A DNA stretch of 59,359 nt from Armatimonadota bacterium (lineage in GTDB: Bacteria; Armatimonadota; Hebobacteria; CAIYQO01), in the NCBI GenBank assembly GCA_029553475.1, contig JAKPKV010000023.1, positions 1 to 59,359 of the forward strand, given 5' to 3'. The translations under genes and the position numbers were made by a program. Below, piece after piece: positions 50,803 through 59,359 of the stretch. The notes under the pieces were generated by a model. The model saw nothing but the letters and a program-made list of their open reading frames with translations, had not been told where the DNA came from and searched no databases. Within the stretch, counting starts at the first letter, position 1. Each line of letters starts with the position of its first letter.

Positions 50803-52797
50803 CTACTCCGCCATCACGGTTTCTTCCTCCACGGGAGCGGCAGCGTCGTCACGCGGGTCATCGTACCACGCCGTCACCTTCACGCAGGCGATGGGCTGCG
50901 ATTTGCCTTTCAGCGTGACCTCGCCGAGCGGCTCCACCGCGACGTGGCGGCGCACGAGCGCGTAGGTGGGCAAATCAATGATGACGTCCGGTTGGCCGGT
51001 CACCCCTTGCAGGCGGGAGGCGAGGTTGACGGTGTCGCCGATGATGGTGAATTCGTGCCGGCGCTGGCTGCCCACGTGGCCGGCCACCAGCGGGCCGGTG
51101 GTGATGCCGAAACCGGTCGCCAGCGTATAGGCCGTGCCGTCGTCATCCACGATGGGCACCAGCGCCGCCTCGCGCATCAACCAGGCGGCGCGCACCGCGC
51201 GCCGGGCGCTGTCCGCCTGCGGCAGCGGCGCGCCGAAGACGGCGAGGATGCCGTCGCCGAGGAACTTGTCAATGGTACCGCCGACATCGTAGATGATGGT
51301 CGTCAGCTTCTCCAGATGCCGGTTCAACAGGCGGACTACCGTCTCCGGCGTGTGCTGCTCGGAGAAACCGGTGAAGTTGCGGATATCGCCGAACATCACC
51401 GTCGCGTCGTAGCGCTTGGCGCCAAGGTCGCCTTCGTGCTGCATGATCATCTGCATGACCGCCGGCGATACGTAACCGGACCATTTCTTGCGCAGGCTGC
51501 CGCGCTCCATCCAGGCGAGGGTCGAGGCGGTGAGCACCACCAGCGCGCTGGGCAACACCCAGGGGAGGTGGGTGGACCATTGGTGGAAGGCGATGATGCT
51601 CGTGGCGAGATAGAGCGCGATGATGGCGGCGAACAGCACGGGGCCGCGCCAGTTCATGAACTGGCGCACGACGTAGGTCGCGGCCAGGGCGAAGACGAAC
51701 ACGATCAGCCACAAATGCAGGAGGGGCAGTTGATGCATGAAGCCGTGACGCCGCAACGCGCTCAGGATCTGCGCCTGCACTTCGACGCCGGCGATATAGG
51801 GCGTATTGCGCCCGGGATAGGGCGCAAAGCGGGTGGCGGCGGTGGTGAACTGCTCATTGGTGGCTTTTGCGAGCTCGGAGCCCGTCACGCCAATGAAGGC
51901 GACTGTATTCGTGAAGGTACCGGGGCTGAATTCATTGCGATAGACGCGTTCGAACGCGACGATAGGCGCCGGGGCGCTGGGAAAACGCACATACGCGGCG
52001 GGGATGGCGCTGCCGTCGAAGGAATCGCGCACGGTTGGCGCGGTGCGCGGCACGCGCAACTGGCCCAACCAGACGGATTTGGGATAGACGCGGATATCCG
52101 CCGGGCTTTGCCCGGTCATCGCCAGGTAGGTCGCGACGGGCAGCGACGGCACCCAGTCCCCTTCGGTATCAGGCCGATCCCACCCCTGCTTATAATTGAC
52201 CAGGATGCACGAACGGATATGTTTGGTCGTGCCTTCGGCGGTGGCGCGGGTCATTTCCCCGAAGCCTAACCGCGCGTTCTGTTCAAAGTCCACGTGATCA
52301 TCCCAGTAGGCGCCCACCAGGCGTTTGCTGGGCACCCCCGCGCGATCGGTTTCGGCGAGATCCCGATGAAACGTGCAGGGGAGAATGACGCGGTTCGGCA
52401 CGGCCAGCAACGCCTCATGCAGGGCTGTGTCGGCTTGCGGGGTACTGGCATCCTGGAACGACACGTCGAACACGATGAGCTGGACCCCGTCAGCGACGAG
52501 GTTGTTCACCACGCGCGCATGGACATCCCGGGGAGGAGGCCACCGGTGGGCGAGGGAGAGTTCCGTCTCCGCGCTGTACCCGACGATCACGATACGCGGG
52601 TCAACGGTTGACGGATCGTACGGCCGCAGGGCAAACAGCGCGTCGTACCCCATCCATTCAACATAATGCAGCGGCGCGAGGAAGAGTGCCGTCCCCCGTT
52701 CAGGCGGCCAGATGAGTACCGCGAGGGTGGCGACGACGGCGGCCAGCAGGGGGGTGAACCACTGGCGGGGCAGCGTGAGTCGTGTTCCGATCGGCAT
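50803..52797 (-). CDS. CHASE2-domain adenylate/guanylate cyclase
   Basis: A 664-residue class III cyclase. An N-terminal helix, an extracytoplasmic CHASE2 sensor (about 40-330; 'DPRIVIVGYSAETELSLAHRW'), three hydrophobic helices (about 345-425), then the catalytic domain (about 460-640): 'VTVMFGDIRNFTGFSEQHTP', 'GGTIDKFLGDGILAVFGAP' and 'RRHEFTIIGDTVNLASRLQG'. Both metal Asp residues, the DK and the purine-specifying region are intact, so an active cAMP-producing enzyme is likely. It is the first gene of the minus-strand run with the FecR protein and the Pro/Ala-rich secreted protein. Confidence 0.93.
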   Translation of the reverse strand: MPIGTRLTLPRQWFTPLLAAVVATLAVLIWPPERGTALFLAPLHYVEWMGYDALFALRPYDPSTVDPRIVIVGYSAETELSLAHRWPPPRDVHARVVNNLVADGVQLIVFDVSFQDASTPQADTALHEALLAVPNRVILPCTFHRDLAETDRAGVPSKRLVGAYWDDHVDFEQNARLGFGEMTRATAEGTTKHIRSCILVNYKQGWDRPDTEGDWVPSLPVATYLAMTGQSPADIRVYPKSVWLGQLRVPRTAPTVRDSFDGSAIPAAYVRFPSAPAPIVAFERVYRNEFSPGTFTNTVAFIGVTGSELAKATNEQFTTAATRFAPYPGRNTPYIAGVEVQAQILSALRRHGFMHQLPLLHLWLIVFVFALAATYVVRQFMNWRGPVLFAAIIALYLATSIIAFHQWSTHLPWVLPSALVVLTASTLAWMERGSLRKKWSGYVSPAVMQMIMQHEGDLGAKRYDATVMFGDIRNFTGFSEQHTPETVVRLLNRHLEKLTTIIYDVGGTIDKFLGDGILAVFGAPLPQADSARRAVRAAWLMREAALVPIVDDDGTAYTLATGFGITTGPLVAGHVGSQRRHEFTIIGDTVNLASRLQGVTGQPDVIIDLPTYALVRRHVAVEPLGEVTLKGKSQPIACVKVTAWYDDPRDDAAAPVEEETVMAE

Positions 52798-52855
52798 ACG
52801 GCACCTCGCGGGAACGAGTTACCGTTAGCATACCGCGCGCGGGACGGATTGGCAA

Positions 52856-52885
52856 CCGGCCGCGGGCGGGGGAGCCCGCGGCCGG
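52856..52885. terminator. GC hairpin downstream of the TolB-like lipoprotein
   Basis: CCGGCCGCGGGC and its exact complement with a 6-base loop. It follows the lipoprotein operon on the minus strand and precedes the cyclase promoter region (52798-52947). No T-run. Confidence 0.6.
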
Positions 52886-52947
52886 GAAAGCGCCCGGCGG
52901 GACCGCGGCGCGCCCGGGATCCCGCGGAGCGGCGAACGGAGGGGGAG

Positions 52948-54402
52948 CTAGGGTCCCCACACCGGATAATGGTCCAACGACGTGCTGGTGGTCAGGCGGC
53001 GGGGGTTCTGCCCGTCGCTGTCCATCACGTAGATGTCATACTGGTTGCCCTCGCGGTTGGAGGCGAAGGCGATGAAGCGGCCATCCGGGCTGTACCAGGG
53101 GCGCCAGTCGCGATAGCCCGATGGGAAGGTGAGCTGGCGGCGGCCCGTGCCGTCAATATTGATGGTGGTGAGGTGCGTGCCCTCGGTATAGACGATTTTC
53201 GTGCCGTCGGGGCTGATGCAGTGATACCAATCATCGGGGGGCGCGTTCGTCAGGTTCTGCACCCCGCTGCCGTCGCGCCGCATGCGGAACAGGTCGTAGG
53301 CGTTCCCCACCATGCGCTCGAAGATGATCCACTGTCCGTCCGGCGTCATGCTCGGCAGCACGTCGGCGACGGTGTTATTGGTCAGCCGCCGCTGGTTCGT
53401 GCCGTCGGCGTTCATGATGTAGAGTTCGTCGCCGGCGCTCTCCGTGCGGAAGAAGAGGATCTCCGTGCTGTCCGGGGTGAAGATCGGCCCCCAGTCGTCG
53501 CGCGACCCATTGGTCAACTGGCGCACGTCCGTGCCGTCGCTGTTCATGATGAAGATGTGGAAGGGGCCGTTGCGGTCGGAGATGAAGAGGATCCGGCGGC
53601 CGTCCGGGCTGAAGGAGATTTCGTTCTCGTTCGCCGGGTTGTTCGTCAGGCGGCGCTGGTCGGTGCCGTCGGGGTTCATGATGTAGATTTCCGAGTTGCC
53701 GTCGCGGGTGGACAGGAAGGCGATCTTGCCCACCAGCCGCGCGCTGACCGTCGCGGTCACCGTGCTGGCGACGCCCGATTCCGTCTCGGCCGCGGTCACC
53801 TGCGCCGTCCCCGGCTCCACCCCGGTGAGCACGCCGCCGGTGGCGGATACCGTCGCCGCCCCGGTCGCCGACCAGGCGATGGTGCCCGGCGGGGTGAGCA
53901 CCACCGCGCCCGACGCGTCCACCGGCGTGGCGGTGAGGAGCAGGCTATCGCCGACCTGCAGCGACGGCGTCGCCGGGGCGATGACCAGGCGGACAATGGT
54001 GGTCGCTATGGTGAGGGCGACGTCGGCGCGCTGATTCGCCGCAATGGTCACCTCGGTGACGCCGGCCGCCTGTGCCGTACCGCCGGCTTCCGGCTGCGGA
54101 TACGCCGCGGCGGTGATGGTGAGGGCGCCCACCGGCACGGGGTCAAAGAGCACGGTGCTCGCGCCCCCCGCCGCCGGGCGATTGAGGACGCGGCTCTGCT
54201 GGAATCCCCGCGCAGTGTGTACCGTCACCCGAAGGCTCTCGGCCATCGCGGGCAGCAGGCGCGTTCGCGCCGGCCAGCGGACGGTCAGCAGGGCGCTGCC
54301 CTCATCAGCGGGCGTCGCGGGCGCAAGTGACGGGCTGCAGCCGGCAACGAGCGCGGCCAGGCCGAGGGCCAGCAGCCACCGGGCATGTTTTTTGGTCATC
54401 AT
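52948..54402 (-). CDS. TolB-like beta-propeller lipoprotein with Ig-like domain
   Basis: A 484-residue lipoprotein: lipobox in '[15 protein letters not shown]' (Cys at residue 22). An Ig-like BIG2 domain follows (about 115-215), then six PD40/TolB-type propeller blades, e.g. '[17 protein letters not shown]' and '[16 protein letters not shown]'. The propeller of TolB binds peptides in the periplasm. The start at 54402 lies one base after the stop of the PKD lipoprotein gene, so the two are one operon. Function unknown; it could hold the two together at the cell surface. Confidence 0.88.
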   Translation of the reverse strand: MMTKKHARWLLALGLAALVAGCSPSLAPATPADEGSALLTVRWPARTRLLPAMAESLRVTVHTARGFQQSRVLNRPAAGGASTVLFDPVPVGALTITAAAYPQPEAGGTAQAAGVTEVTIAANQRADVALTIATTIVRLVIAPATPSLQVGDSLLLTATPVDASGAVVLTPPGTIAWSATGAATVSATGGVLTGVEPGTAQVTAAETESGVASTVTATVSARLVGKIAFLSTRDGNSEIYIMNPDGTDQRRLTNNPANENEISFSPDGRRILFISDRNGPFHIFIMNSDGTDVRQLTNGSRDDWGPIFTPDSTEILFFRTESAGDELYIMNADGTNQRRLTNNTVADVLPSMTPDGQWIIFERMVGNAYDLFRMRRDGSGVQNLTNAPPDDWYHCISPDGTKIVYTEGTHLTTINIDGTGRRQLTFPSGYRDWRPWYSPDGRFIAFASNREGNQYDIYVMDSDGQNPRRLTTSTSLDHYPVWGP

Positions 54403-54403
54403 C

Positions 54404-55021
54404 CTAGTTCACCTCCACGTTCAGGCTGCCGGCCACCACCGTCACCGGGGCGCTGACGGCGACGGCGGGGTCCGCCACGCTGGTCGCGGTCACCTGGTAG
54501 GCGCCCGCGGTGGTGGGCGCGGTATACGTGCCGTCCGCCACCGCGCCGCCGGTGGCCGACCAGGTCACCCGGTGGTCCGCCACGCCCAGCACGGCGACGG
54601 TAAACGTCACGCGCTCTCCGATGGACAGCGTGGCCGGCGTCGGCGTGAGGGAGAGGTGGGGCGCCACCGTCACCGTGGCGCGGTACGTGCTGCAGCGTCC
54701 GCTGCTGTCCCGCACTTCCAGCGCCAGGGTGTATCGCCCGGGATCGCGATACAGGCGCTCCGCCGTCTTCTCAACGGTGAAGGGGGTGTCGAAGATGCCG
54801 TCATCGTCCCAATCCCAGCGCACTTCCAGCGCGTCGGGTCCGTCCTGGGCGTCACCGCATCCCGAGGCGTCGTATCGCACCAGCGTGCCGTCGCCGCGCA
54901 ATTCCGTCGCGGTGGTGAAGGCCGCCACCGGGTTGGGGTCCACGCTGCTGCTGCAGCCGCCGACCACGATCAGCAGCCCCAGCATCAGCAGTATGCCTCC
55001 GTAACGTAATCGTCCGTGCAT
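54404..55021 (-). CDS. Lipoprotein with PKD and Ig-like domains
   Basis: A 205-residue lipoprotein. The lipobox is in '[14 protein letters not shown]' (Cys about 23). It has one PKD domain ('[17 protein letters not shown]', '[19 protein letters not shown]') and one BIG2/Ig-like domain ('[20 protein letters not shown]', '[20 protein letters not shown]'), both frequently used for surface carbohydrate or protein adhesion. GGGAG lies before the ATG at 55021. Followed after one base by the TolB-like lipoprotein. The first visible part of an exported two-gene unit. Confidence 0.85.
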   Translation of the reverse strand: MHGRLRYGGILLMLGLLIVVGGCSSSVDPNPVAAFTTATELRGDGTLVRYDASGCGDAQDGPDALEVRWDWDDDGIFDTPFTVEKTAERLYRDPGRYTLALEVRDSSGRCSTYRATVTVAPHLSLTPTPATLSIGERVTFTVAVLGVADHRVTWSATGGAVADGTYTAPTTAGAYQVTATSVADPAVAVSAPVTVVAGSLNVEVN

Positions 55022-55344
55022 GCTTACTCCCTGGCAAAGAGTTTGTCCCGCCACACAGATGCCGCTGTGTGACTCTGCCCTGATGGTACCGCATCAGGAT
55101 GGACTGGACGTACGGTTTCCGGACGGCGACTGGTATGGCGGGACGCCGATGTCGGCATATCCGCGCAAATATGGCGGCTTTGTGTCGGTTGTCAATACAG
55201 CGCTGTCCCTGGCGGCTGACAGGTGATGAGCCGGCCGGCCACCCATCGCTTGGCGGCGGGCACGCTCGCCCCGGCGCGCCGCGGAAACTTTTGTCACCCA
55301 TCAGCGTCTGTGGTACTGTGACCCTATCCCCGGGAGTGTTCCGC
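55022..55344. other. 323-bp divergent intergenic region
   Basis: It separates the minus-strand lipoprotein operon from the plus-strand GH20 gene. The minus-strand promoter probably lies at about 55040-55120 and the plus-strand one further right. TTGTCA near 55187 is a possible -35; I see no convincing -10. No gene. Confidence 0.4.
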
Positions 55345-57696
55345 ATGTCCGTTCATCTCTCACCTGTCCCGCGGCTGGCGCGCTGGGACGCGGCCCGCGC
55401 CTCTCTCACTGCTCGCTGGCGCATCGCCTGCCCCGCTGACGACGCGGCGGCGCGGCGCGGCGCGGAGGAGTGCCGGTCGCGGGTGCGCGAGCGCTGCGGG
55501 CTGGAGCTGCCCATGCAGCCGGCGGGGAGGGCGCCGGCCATCACGCTGCGCATCGCGCCGGAGGCAATGGACCGCGCGGCGCTGCGTGCCGCCGGCTGGA
55601 CGGGAGTCGGCGCGCCGGCGGAAGCGTATCAGCTCACCTGCGGCGAGGTCATCACCCTCATCGGTTCCGATGAAGCGGGGCTCTATTACGGCGTGCAGAC
55701 GCTGGCGCAGGTGCTCGACCGTGACGGCGGCTACCCCCTGGGCGCGGTGACCGACTACCCGGCGCTGCCCCTGCGCGGTTTCCAGTTCGACCTGGGGCGG
55801 CAGGTGGAACGCATGGAGTACGCGCTGGCGGTCTGCCGGCGCATGAGCCGGCTGAAGGCCAATACCGTGTTTCTCTACTGCGAGAACGGCATCCGGTACG
55901 ACCGCCATCCCGGCTTTGCCGCGCCGGGCGCCTGGACGATGGCGGAGACCAAAGCGTTCATCCGCCAGTGCGCGTCCTGGCACATGGACGTCATCCCCAT
56001 CGTGCCGAATCTGGGGCACACCCACTTCATCGTGCGCCATCCCGACTACGCCCATCTGAACGAAGGGCGTGAGGGCGCGCGCGACAGTTACGGCGGCGCC
56101 GGCAACAGCCTCTGCCCCGCGCTGCCGGAGACGCGCCGGCTGGTGGAAGCGATGTTCGCCGAGTGGTTCGCCATCAGTCCGTCGCCGTATTTCCATATCT
56201 CCTGCGATGAGTGCCATCAGCTCGGTCTGTGCTCGCTATGTCGGCCGAAGTACGACGCCGGCGGCATGGCGGAAGTCTACCTGGCGCACGTGAATTGGGC
56301 GGCGGAGCTGGCGGTGCAGGCGGGCAAACGGCCCATGCTGTGGGGCGATCAACTGCTGTATTGGCCGGAGCGCCTGCCCGCGCTGCATCCGGCGCTCATC
56401 GTCATGGACTGGGAATATCACACGCGCAACGGGCGCTCGCTCAATGCCTTCCCGCACTGGCGGGCGGAGGATACCACCGGCATCTTCCTGCGCGCCGGCC
56501 ACGAGGTCGTGCTCGCCCCTTACGGCGCGTCTTCGCATACCGCGCAGTTCCTCAACGCCTACGGGCGCCAGCCGGGCGTGCTGGGGGTGAACAGCACGGT
56601 CTGGGAGCTTAGCCGCACCTTCTTCGAATGCGAGGGCACGGGCATCGAGTTCGCCGTCGCCGGCGCCTGGCAGGGGTTCGCGCCCGAGCAGGACACCTTC
56701 GTCGCCAGCCGGGCCCGGCAGCGCTTCGGCGTCGCCGGCGACGCCCCCGCTTCGCTGGTAGACTTGCGCGATGGGCGCTATCGCGGCATGGTGAGCGGCG
56801 AGCTGTTCTCCTACGTTGATCCACTGCCCAAAGACGCTCTTTCGCGCGCGCCGGAGCTGACGCGGCGGCTGCGGCTGACGGAGCGCTTCGCCGCAGCGGC
56901 GGCGTGCGCCGAAGAGCGGGAGCGCCTGGCCTGTGAGGCGCACCTGCTGGCGCGCGAGCGCTTCGCGCAGCGCCTGCGCGAGACGATGAGCGCCTGGTAC
57001 CAGGCCCTGCGCCACCCCCTGCGCACGCCGCCGACGGCGACCGCGGCGCGGCTGCGCGACCTGCTGCGCGACGTGCGCGCGCTGCGGGAGACGGAGGCGA
57101 TGCTGTGGGCGCGGTATCGCCCGGCGGAGCAGACCTCCCCCACGCTGCGCGCGCTGGAGCGACTCGAGGCGGAGATGACGGCGTTTCTCGCGCATCACGA
57201 TGCGGGAGAGCCGACGGGCCTCGAACGCGACGTGCTGGTGCTGCATCTCATCGAGCCCGATCCCTGTTTTCGCCGCATGGCTATCGAGGCGACGGATGCC
57301 GATGGTGGGTGGCAGACGCTCTATCGCGGCCACGACGGCGGGAACGCCCCCCTGCGCATGAACATCTTCTCGCTGCCGGCTGGCGTGCCGATGGAGTGCA
57401 CGGTGCGGGTGACGCTGCAGCCGCACGGGGAGTTGGGCGTCCGCTTCCTGGAGATCCTCTACGCCGATGGCCGACGCGCGGCGCCCGTCGCGGCGGAGGG
57501 GGAGGGATTCGTCCGCGACGCGGCGCACGTGCTGACTGACGATATGCGCGCCTGCTGGATGAATCCGGATGACGTGGAGAGCACGTATCTGTGGCACCAG
57601 CACCGCCCGGAATTGATGGGTCCCAATACGCTGACGACCCGGATGGCGGCGTCGCCGGAATACCTCTCTCGTCCGCGCCTGCCCGGTGCACGATGA
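55345..57696 (+). CDS. GH20-like beta-N-acetylhexosaminidase family protein
   Basis: A 783-residue glycoside-hydrolase-20-type protein: an N-terminal GH20b-like domain ('YQLTCGEVITLIGSDEAGLY'), the catalytic TIM barrel (about 140-480) with 'LPLRGFQFDLGRQVERMEYA' and the Asp-Glu pair at 288-289 in 'PYFHISCDECHQLGLC'. Usual family motifs carry HxGGDE, so this divergent barrel may act on a different sugar. A C-terminal helical part (about 495-620) and a final beta domain follow. No signal peptide is obvious, so it may be cytosolic. GGGAG precedes the ATG at 55345. Confidence 0.78.
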   Translation: MSVHLSPVPRLARWDAARASLTARWRIACPADDAAARRGAEECRSRVRERCGLELPMQPAGRAPAITLRIAPEAMDRAALRAAGWTGVGAPAEAYQLTCGEVITLIGSDEAGLYYGVQTLAQVLDRDGGYPLGAVTDYPALPLRGFQFDLGRQVERMEYALAVCRRMSRLKANTVFLYCENGIRYDRHPGFAAPGAWTMAETKAFIRQCASWHMDVIPIVPNLGHTHFIVRHPDYAHLNEGREGARDSYGGAGNSLCPALPETRRLVEAMFAEWFAISPSPYFHISCDECHQLGLCSLCRPKYDAGGMAEVYLAHVNWAAELAVQAGKRPMLWGDQLLYWPERLPALHPALIVMDWEYHTRNGRSLNAFPHWRAEDTTGIFLRAGHEVVLAPYGASSHTAQFLNAYGRQPGVLGVNSTVWELSRTFFECEGTGIEFAVAGAWQGFAPEQDTFVASRARQRFGVAGDAPASLVDLRDGRYRGMVSGELFSYVDPLPKDALSRAPELTRRLRLTERFAAAAACAEERERLACEAHLLARERFAQRLRETMSAWYQALRHPLRTPPTATAARLRDLLRDVRALRETEAMLWARYRPAEQTSPTLRALERLEAEMTAFLAHHDAGEPTGLERDVLVLHLIEPDPCFRRMAIEATDADGGWQTLYRGHDGGNAPLRMNIFSLPAGVPMECTVRVTLQPHGELGVRFLEILYADGRRAAPVAAEGEGFVRDAAHVLTDDMRACWMNPDDVESTYLWHQHRPELMGPNTLTTRMAASPEYLSRPRLPGAR

Positions 57697-57841
57697 CCGG
57701 CGTATTCGCCTTTCCGCGCCCCCAGCGGTGGCACAACGCTCCCGGATAAAAAAATTTTCGCGACCGGTGTGAAATATCGCGGGCGCCTATGGAATACATG
57801 GAATAACAGGCATTACATTCCGCTCCCCCTGCGGTACAACC

Positions 57842-58882
57842 ATGAAGCACGCAGCAGCATACTGCGCCATGATCGGCACCGGCGGCATTGGCTCCGGGGC
57901 GTTCTTCGCGCTGGAGGGTGACCACACCCTCGGGCGGGAGGAGAGCCGGGGCGGGCGCTTCCTCGACCGGCGCGACTACTGCAAGCTCCACATTATCAGC
58001 CACTACGTGCACACGCTGCTCGGTCCCGACTTCACCGTGCTGCCCATCGGCGCGGTGGGCGAAGACGACGCGGGGAAAACGCTGCTGGCGGAGATGCGCG
58101 AAGCGGGATTGCCCCTCGATTACGTGCGCGTCCTCCCCGGCGAGCAGACGCTCTACTCCTTCTGCGTCGTGTATCCCGATGGCAGCGGCGGCAACATGAC
58201 CACCACCGATTCGGCCTGCGCGCGGGTGGACGCCGCCGCCGTGCGCGCCGTCGAGCCGGCCTTCGCCCGCTTCGCCGACCGCGGCATTGCGCTGGCCGTG
58301 CCCGAGGTGCCGCTGGCGGCGCGCGCCGAGGTGCTGCGCCTGGGGACGGCGTATGGTTTCCTGCGCGTGGCCTCCTTCGCCTCGGCCGAGGTGGAGGAGG
58401 CCTGGACGCTGCTGCCCGCGGTGGACCTGCTGGCGGTGAATCTTGACGAAGCCGCCGCCATTGCCGGACTGCAGGATTTTGACCTGTCCGTCCCGGAAAT
58501 CGCCGCGCTGGCCTGCGACGTGCTGCGCCAACGCCAGCCCGCGCTGCGTGTCTCCATCACCGCCGGCCGCGCGGGCAGCTGGTGCTGTGACGGCGGCACG
58601 CTCACCCACGTCCCCGCCGTGCCGGTGGACGCGGTGAGCACCGCCGGCGCCGGCGACGCCCATCTCTCCGGCGTCCTCGTCGGCCTCGTGCACGGTCTCC
58701 CCTTGGTGGACGCCATGCGACTCGGCGCCCTCACCGGCGCCCTCGCCGTCACCTCCCCGCACACCATTCATCCGGACATCACCCGCGCGACGCTGGCGCG
58801 CTTCGCCGCGGAGCAGGGGGGTGAGGGGTTAGGGATTAGGGGTAGCGGGCCGTCACGGTGTACCTTGCCTCGTCCATCGTAG
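57842..58882 (+). CDS. PfkB-family carbohydrate kinase
   Basis: A 346-residue ribokinase/PfkB-type kinase that phosphorylates a sugar or nucleoside with ATP. The catalytic signature is 'DAVSTAGAGDAHLSGVLVG' (Asp of GAGD), and the family N-terminal Gly-Gly is in 'MIGTGGIGSGAFF'. The start could be the ATG at 57842 or 57869; neither has a strong ribosome site. The last about 20 codons and the stop at 58880-58882 lie inside the repeat at 58842-59004 ('GIRGSGPSRCTLPRPS'), so the C-terminus is recently altered. Co-directional with the GH20 gene but 145 bp apart; a pathway link is only plausible. Confidence 0.83.
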   Translation: MKHAAAYCAMIGTGGIGSGAFFALEGDHTLGREESRGGRFLDRRDYCKLHIISHYVHTLLGPDFTVLPIGAVGEDDAGKTLLAEMREAGLPLDYVRVLPGEQTLYSFCVVYPDGSGGNMTTTDSACARVDAAAVRAVEPAFARFADRGIALAVPEVPLAARAEVLRLGTAYGFLRVASFASAEVEEAWTLLPAVDLLAVNLDEAAAIAGLQDFDLSVPEIAALACDVLRQRQPALRVSITAGRAGSWCCDGGTLTHVPAVPVDAVSTAGAGDAHLSGVLVGLVHGLPLVDAMRLGALTGALAVTSPHTIHPDITRATLARFAAEQGGEGLGIRGSGPSRCTLPRPS

Positions 58883-59004
58883 GGAACGCCCGCCGTGGCG
58901 TTCCGGTGCCCCTTGTGTCGAGCCGCCCGCGGTCACCAGCGGGCTCGCGCCCGCAACGGCGCACCCCTGCGGCGACCAGGAACGCCACGGCGGGCGTTCC
59001 CTAC
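58842..59004. mobile_element. MITE-like element with 26-bp perfect terminal inverted repeats
   Basis: 58879-58904 and 58979-59004 are exact complements (GTAGGGAACGCCCGCCGTGG...), giving a 126-bp element related to 4809-4932. Immediately left, 58842-58860 (GTAGCGGGCCGTCACGGTG) is one end of the 9996/40120 repeat family. The PfkB stop codon TAG lies in the left inverted repeat. Confidence 0.75.
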
Positions 59005-59359
59005 CAGCGGTCGGTGCGCAGAGCACGATACAGCGTGACAACCCGCGACAGATAAGAGATAGGAGTACGAGGTAGAGGAGATGATGTCATCCCGAAGGGA
59101 TCACCCCCGCCGGCCACGGGCGGCGCATCAGCGGACCCCGCGGGCAGCACCCGGTCGCCCCCCACCCCCCTGTCCCGCAGGGACCGAAGCCGTTCGCCAC
59201 GGGTGGAGCGTCAGCGGAACCCGTGGACCCTGGCCCCGCAAAACATCCACAGCCCCGCAGGGGCGACAGCGTCCCGTCCCATCGCTACCGCGGAGCATCC
59301 GGAATCCTCCTCCTGCAACGTCACCGTCCGCTGCGGCTCGGCCTGCGGCTCGCGCTACC
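59005..59359. repeat. Terminal non-coding repeat mosaic
   Basis: 59034-59156 is the inverted copy of 40158-40280, and 59001-59027 of 40077-40103. A CCACGGG hairpin at 59196-59226 matches 28856-28886. A further GC hairpin GCCCCGCAGGGGC-type unit lies near 59252-59265. No gene is visible in the last 477 bases of the window. Confidence 0.7.

Noticed and set aside
1-59359. tRNA, rRNA or riboswitch
   Set aside because: I found no T-arm-like GGTTCGAATCC blocks, no rRNA landmarks and no recognisable riboswitch core. Absence by eye is not proof for small RNAs.

Overview
The window is 59 kb of very GC-rich bacterial chromosome with about fifty genes and, unusually, many kinds of short dispersed inverted repeat between them. 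Two lipoproteins, a FecR-domain protein whose C-terminal half looks like a beta-barrel, and several signal peptides suggest a diderm. GroES/GroEL under double CIRCE control, a DHH-CBS-poly(A) polymerase fusion, a stand-alone PdxS, several URO-D-fold enzymes and KGG-repeat proteins are a mixture I associate with Armatimonadota or Chloroflexota. I cannot fix the phylum from sequence alone. No rRNA, tRNA or CRISPR array was seen.

Layout. 1-1100: the 3' end of an amino-acid permease and an orphan protein. 1400-9900: a minus-strand catabolic cluster (zinc MDR dehydrogenase, Gfo/Idh/MocA oxidoreductase, four different URO-D-family proteins) divergent from a GntR-LacI type regulator, with a 17-bp palindromic operator between. 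10600-15200: a quinol-type nitric oxide reductase with a TGAC-N4-GTCA palindrome upstream, then a [2Fe-2S]/ASKHA corrinoid-activation protein (RACo-like). 15400-20000: NYN-domain protein, ABC exporter and a solitary phage-portal-like gene with its own strong promoter. 20100-26450: FolC, a HicBA toxin-antitoxin locus whose toxin is frameshifted, a phosphodiesterase, TPR protein, RadC, a formylglycine-enzyme-like gene with two in-frame stops, and a membrane protein. 26500-31600: groEL, groES and the DHH-CBS-poly(A) polymerase. 31800-36100: three tandem paralogous membrane proteins, another Gfo/Idh/MocA enzyme and PdxS. 35800-40100: a PQ-loop protein overlapping a Clp-like ATPase whose second AAA domain has lost its catalytic motifs, then rpoZ and dnaJ.

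40300-46900: a YtpQ-like protein, then a RimK-like ATP-grasp ligase whose 3' end overlaps the first of five consecutive small KGG-repeat proteins, followed by a PhoB/PhoR-type two-component pair. The ligase plus KGG array is the best candidate here for an undescribed system. 47000-55000: a CHASE2-adenylate cyclase, FecR protein and Pro/Ala-rich secreted protein reading one way, preceded by a two-lipoprotein operon (PKD/Ig and TolB-like propeller). 55300-58900: a GH20-like glycoside hydrolase and a PfkB sugar kinase.

The intergenic regions carry several repeat families: hexamer satellites of CTCGTA type, near-perfect GC palindromes, 124-126 bp elements with perfect terminal inverted repeats, a roughly 220-bp palindromic element flanked by 13-bp direct repeats, and a 123-bp module present twice in inverted orientation. 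Some have been incorporated into the 3' ends of genes (the MDR dehydrogenase and the PfkB kinase). The portal-like gene, the frameshifted hicA and the twice-interrupted FGE-like gene add to the picture of an eroding, repeat-rich accessory chromosome.
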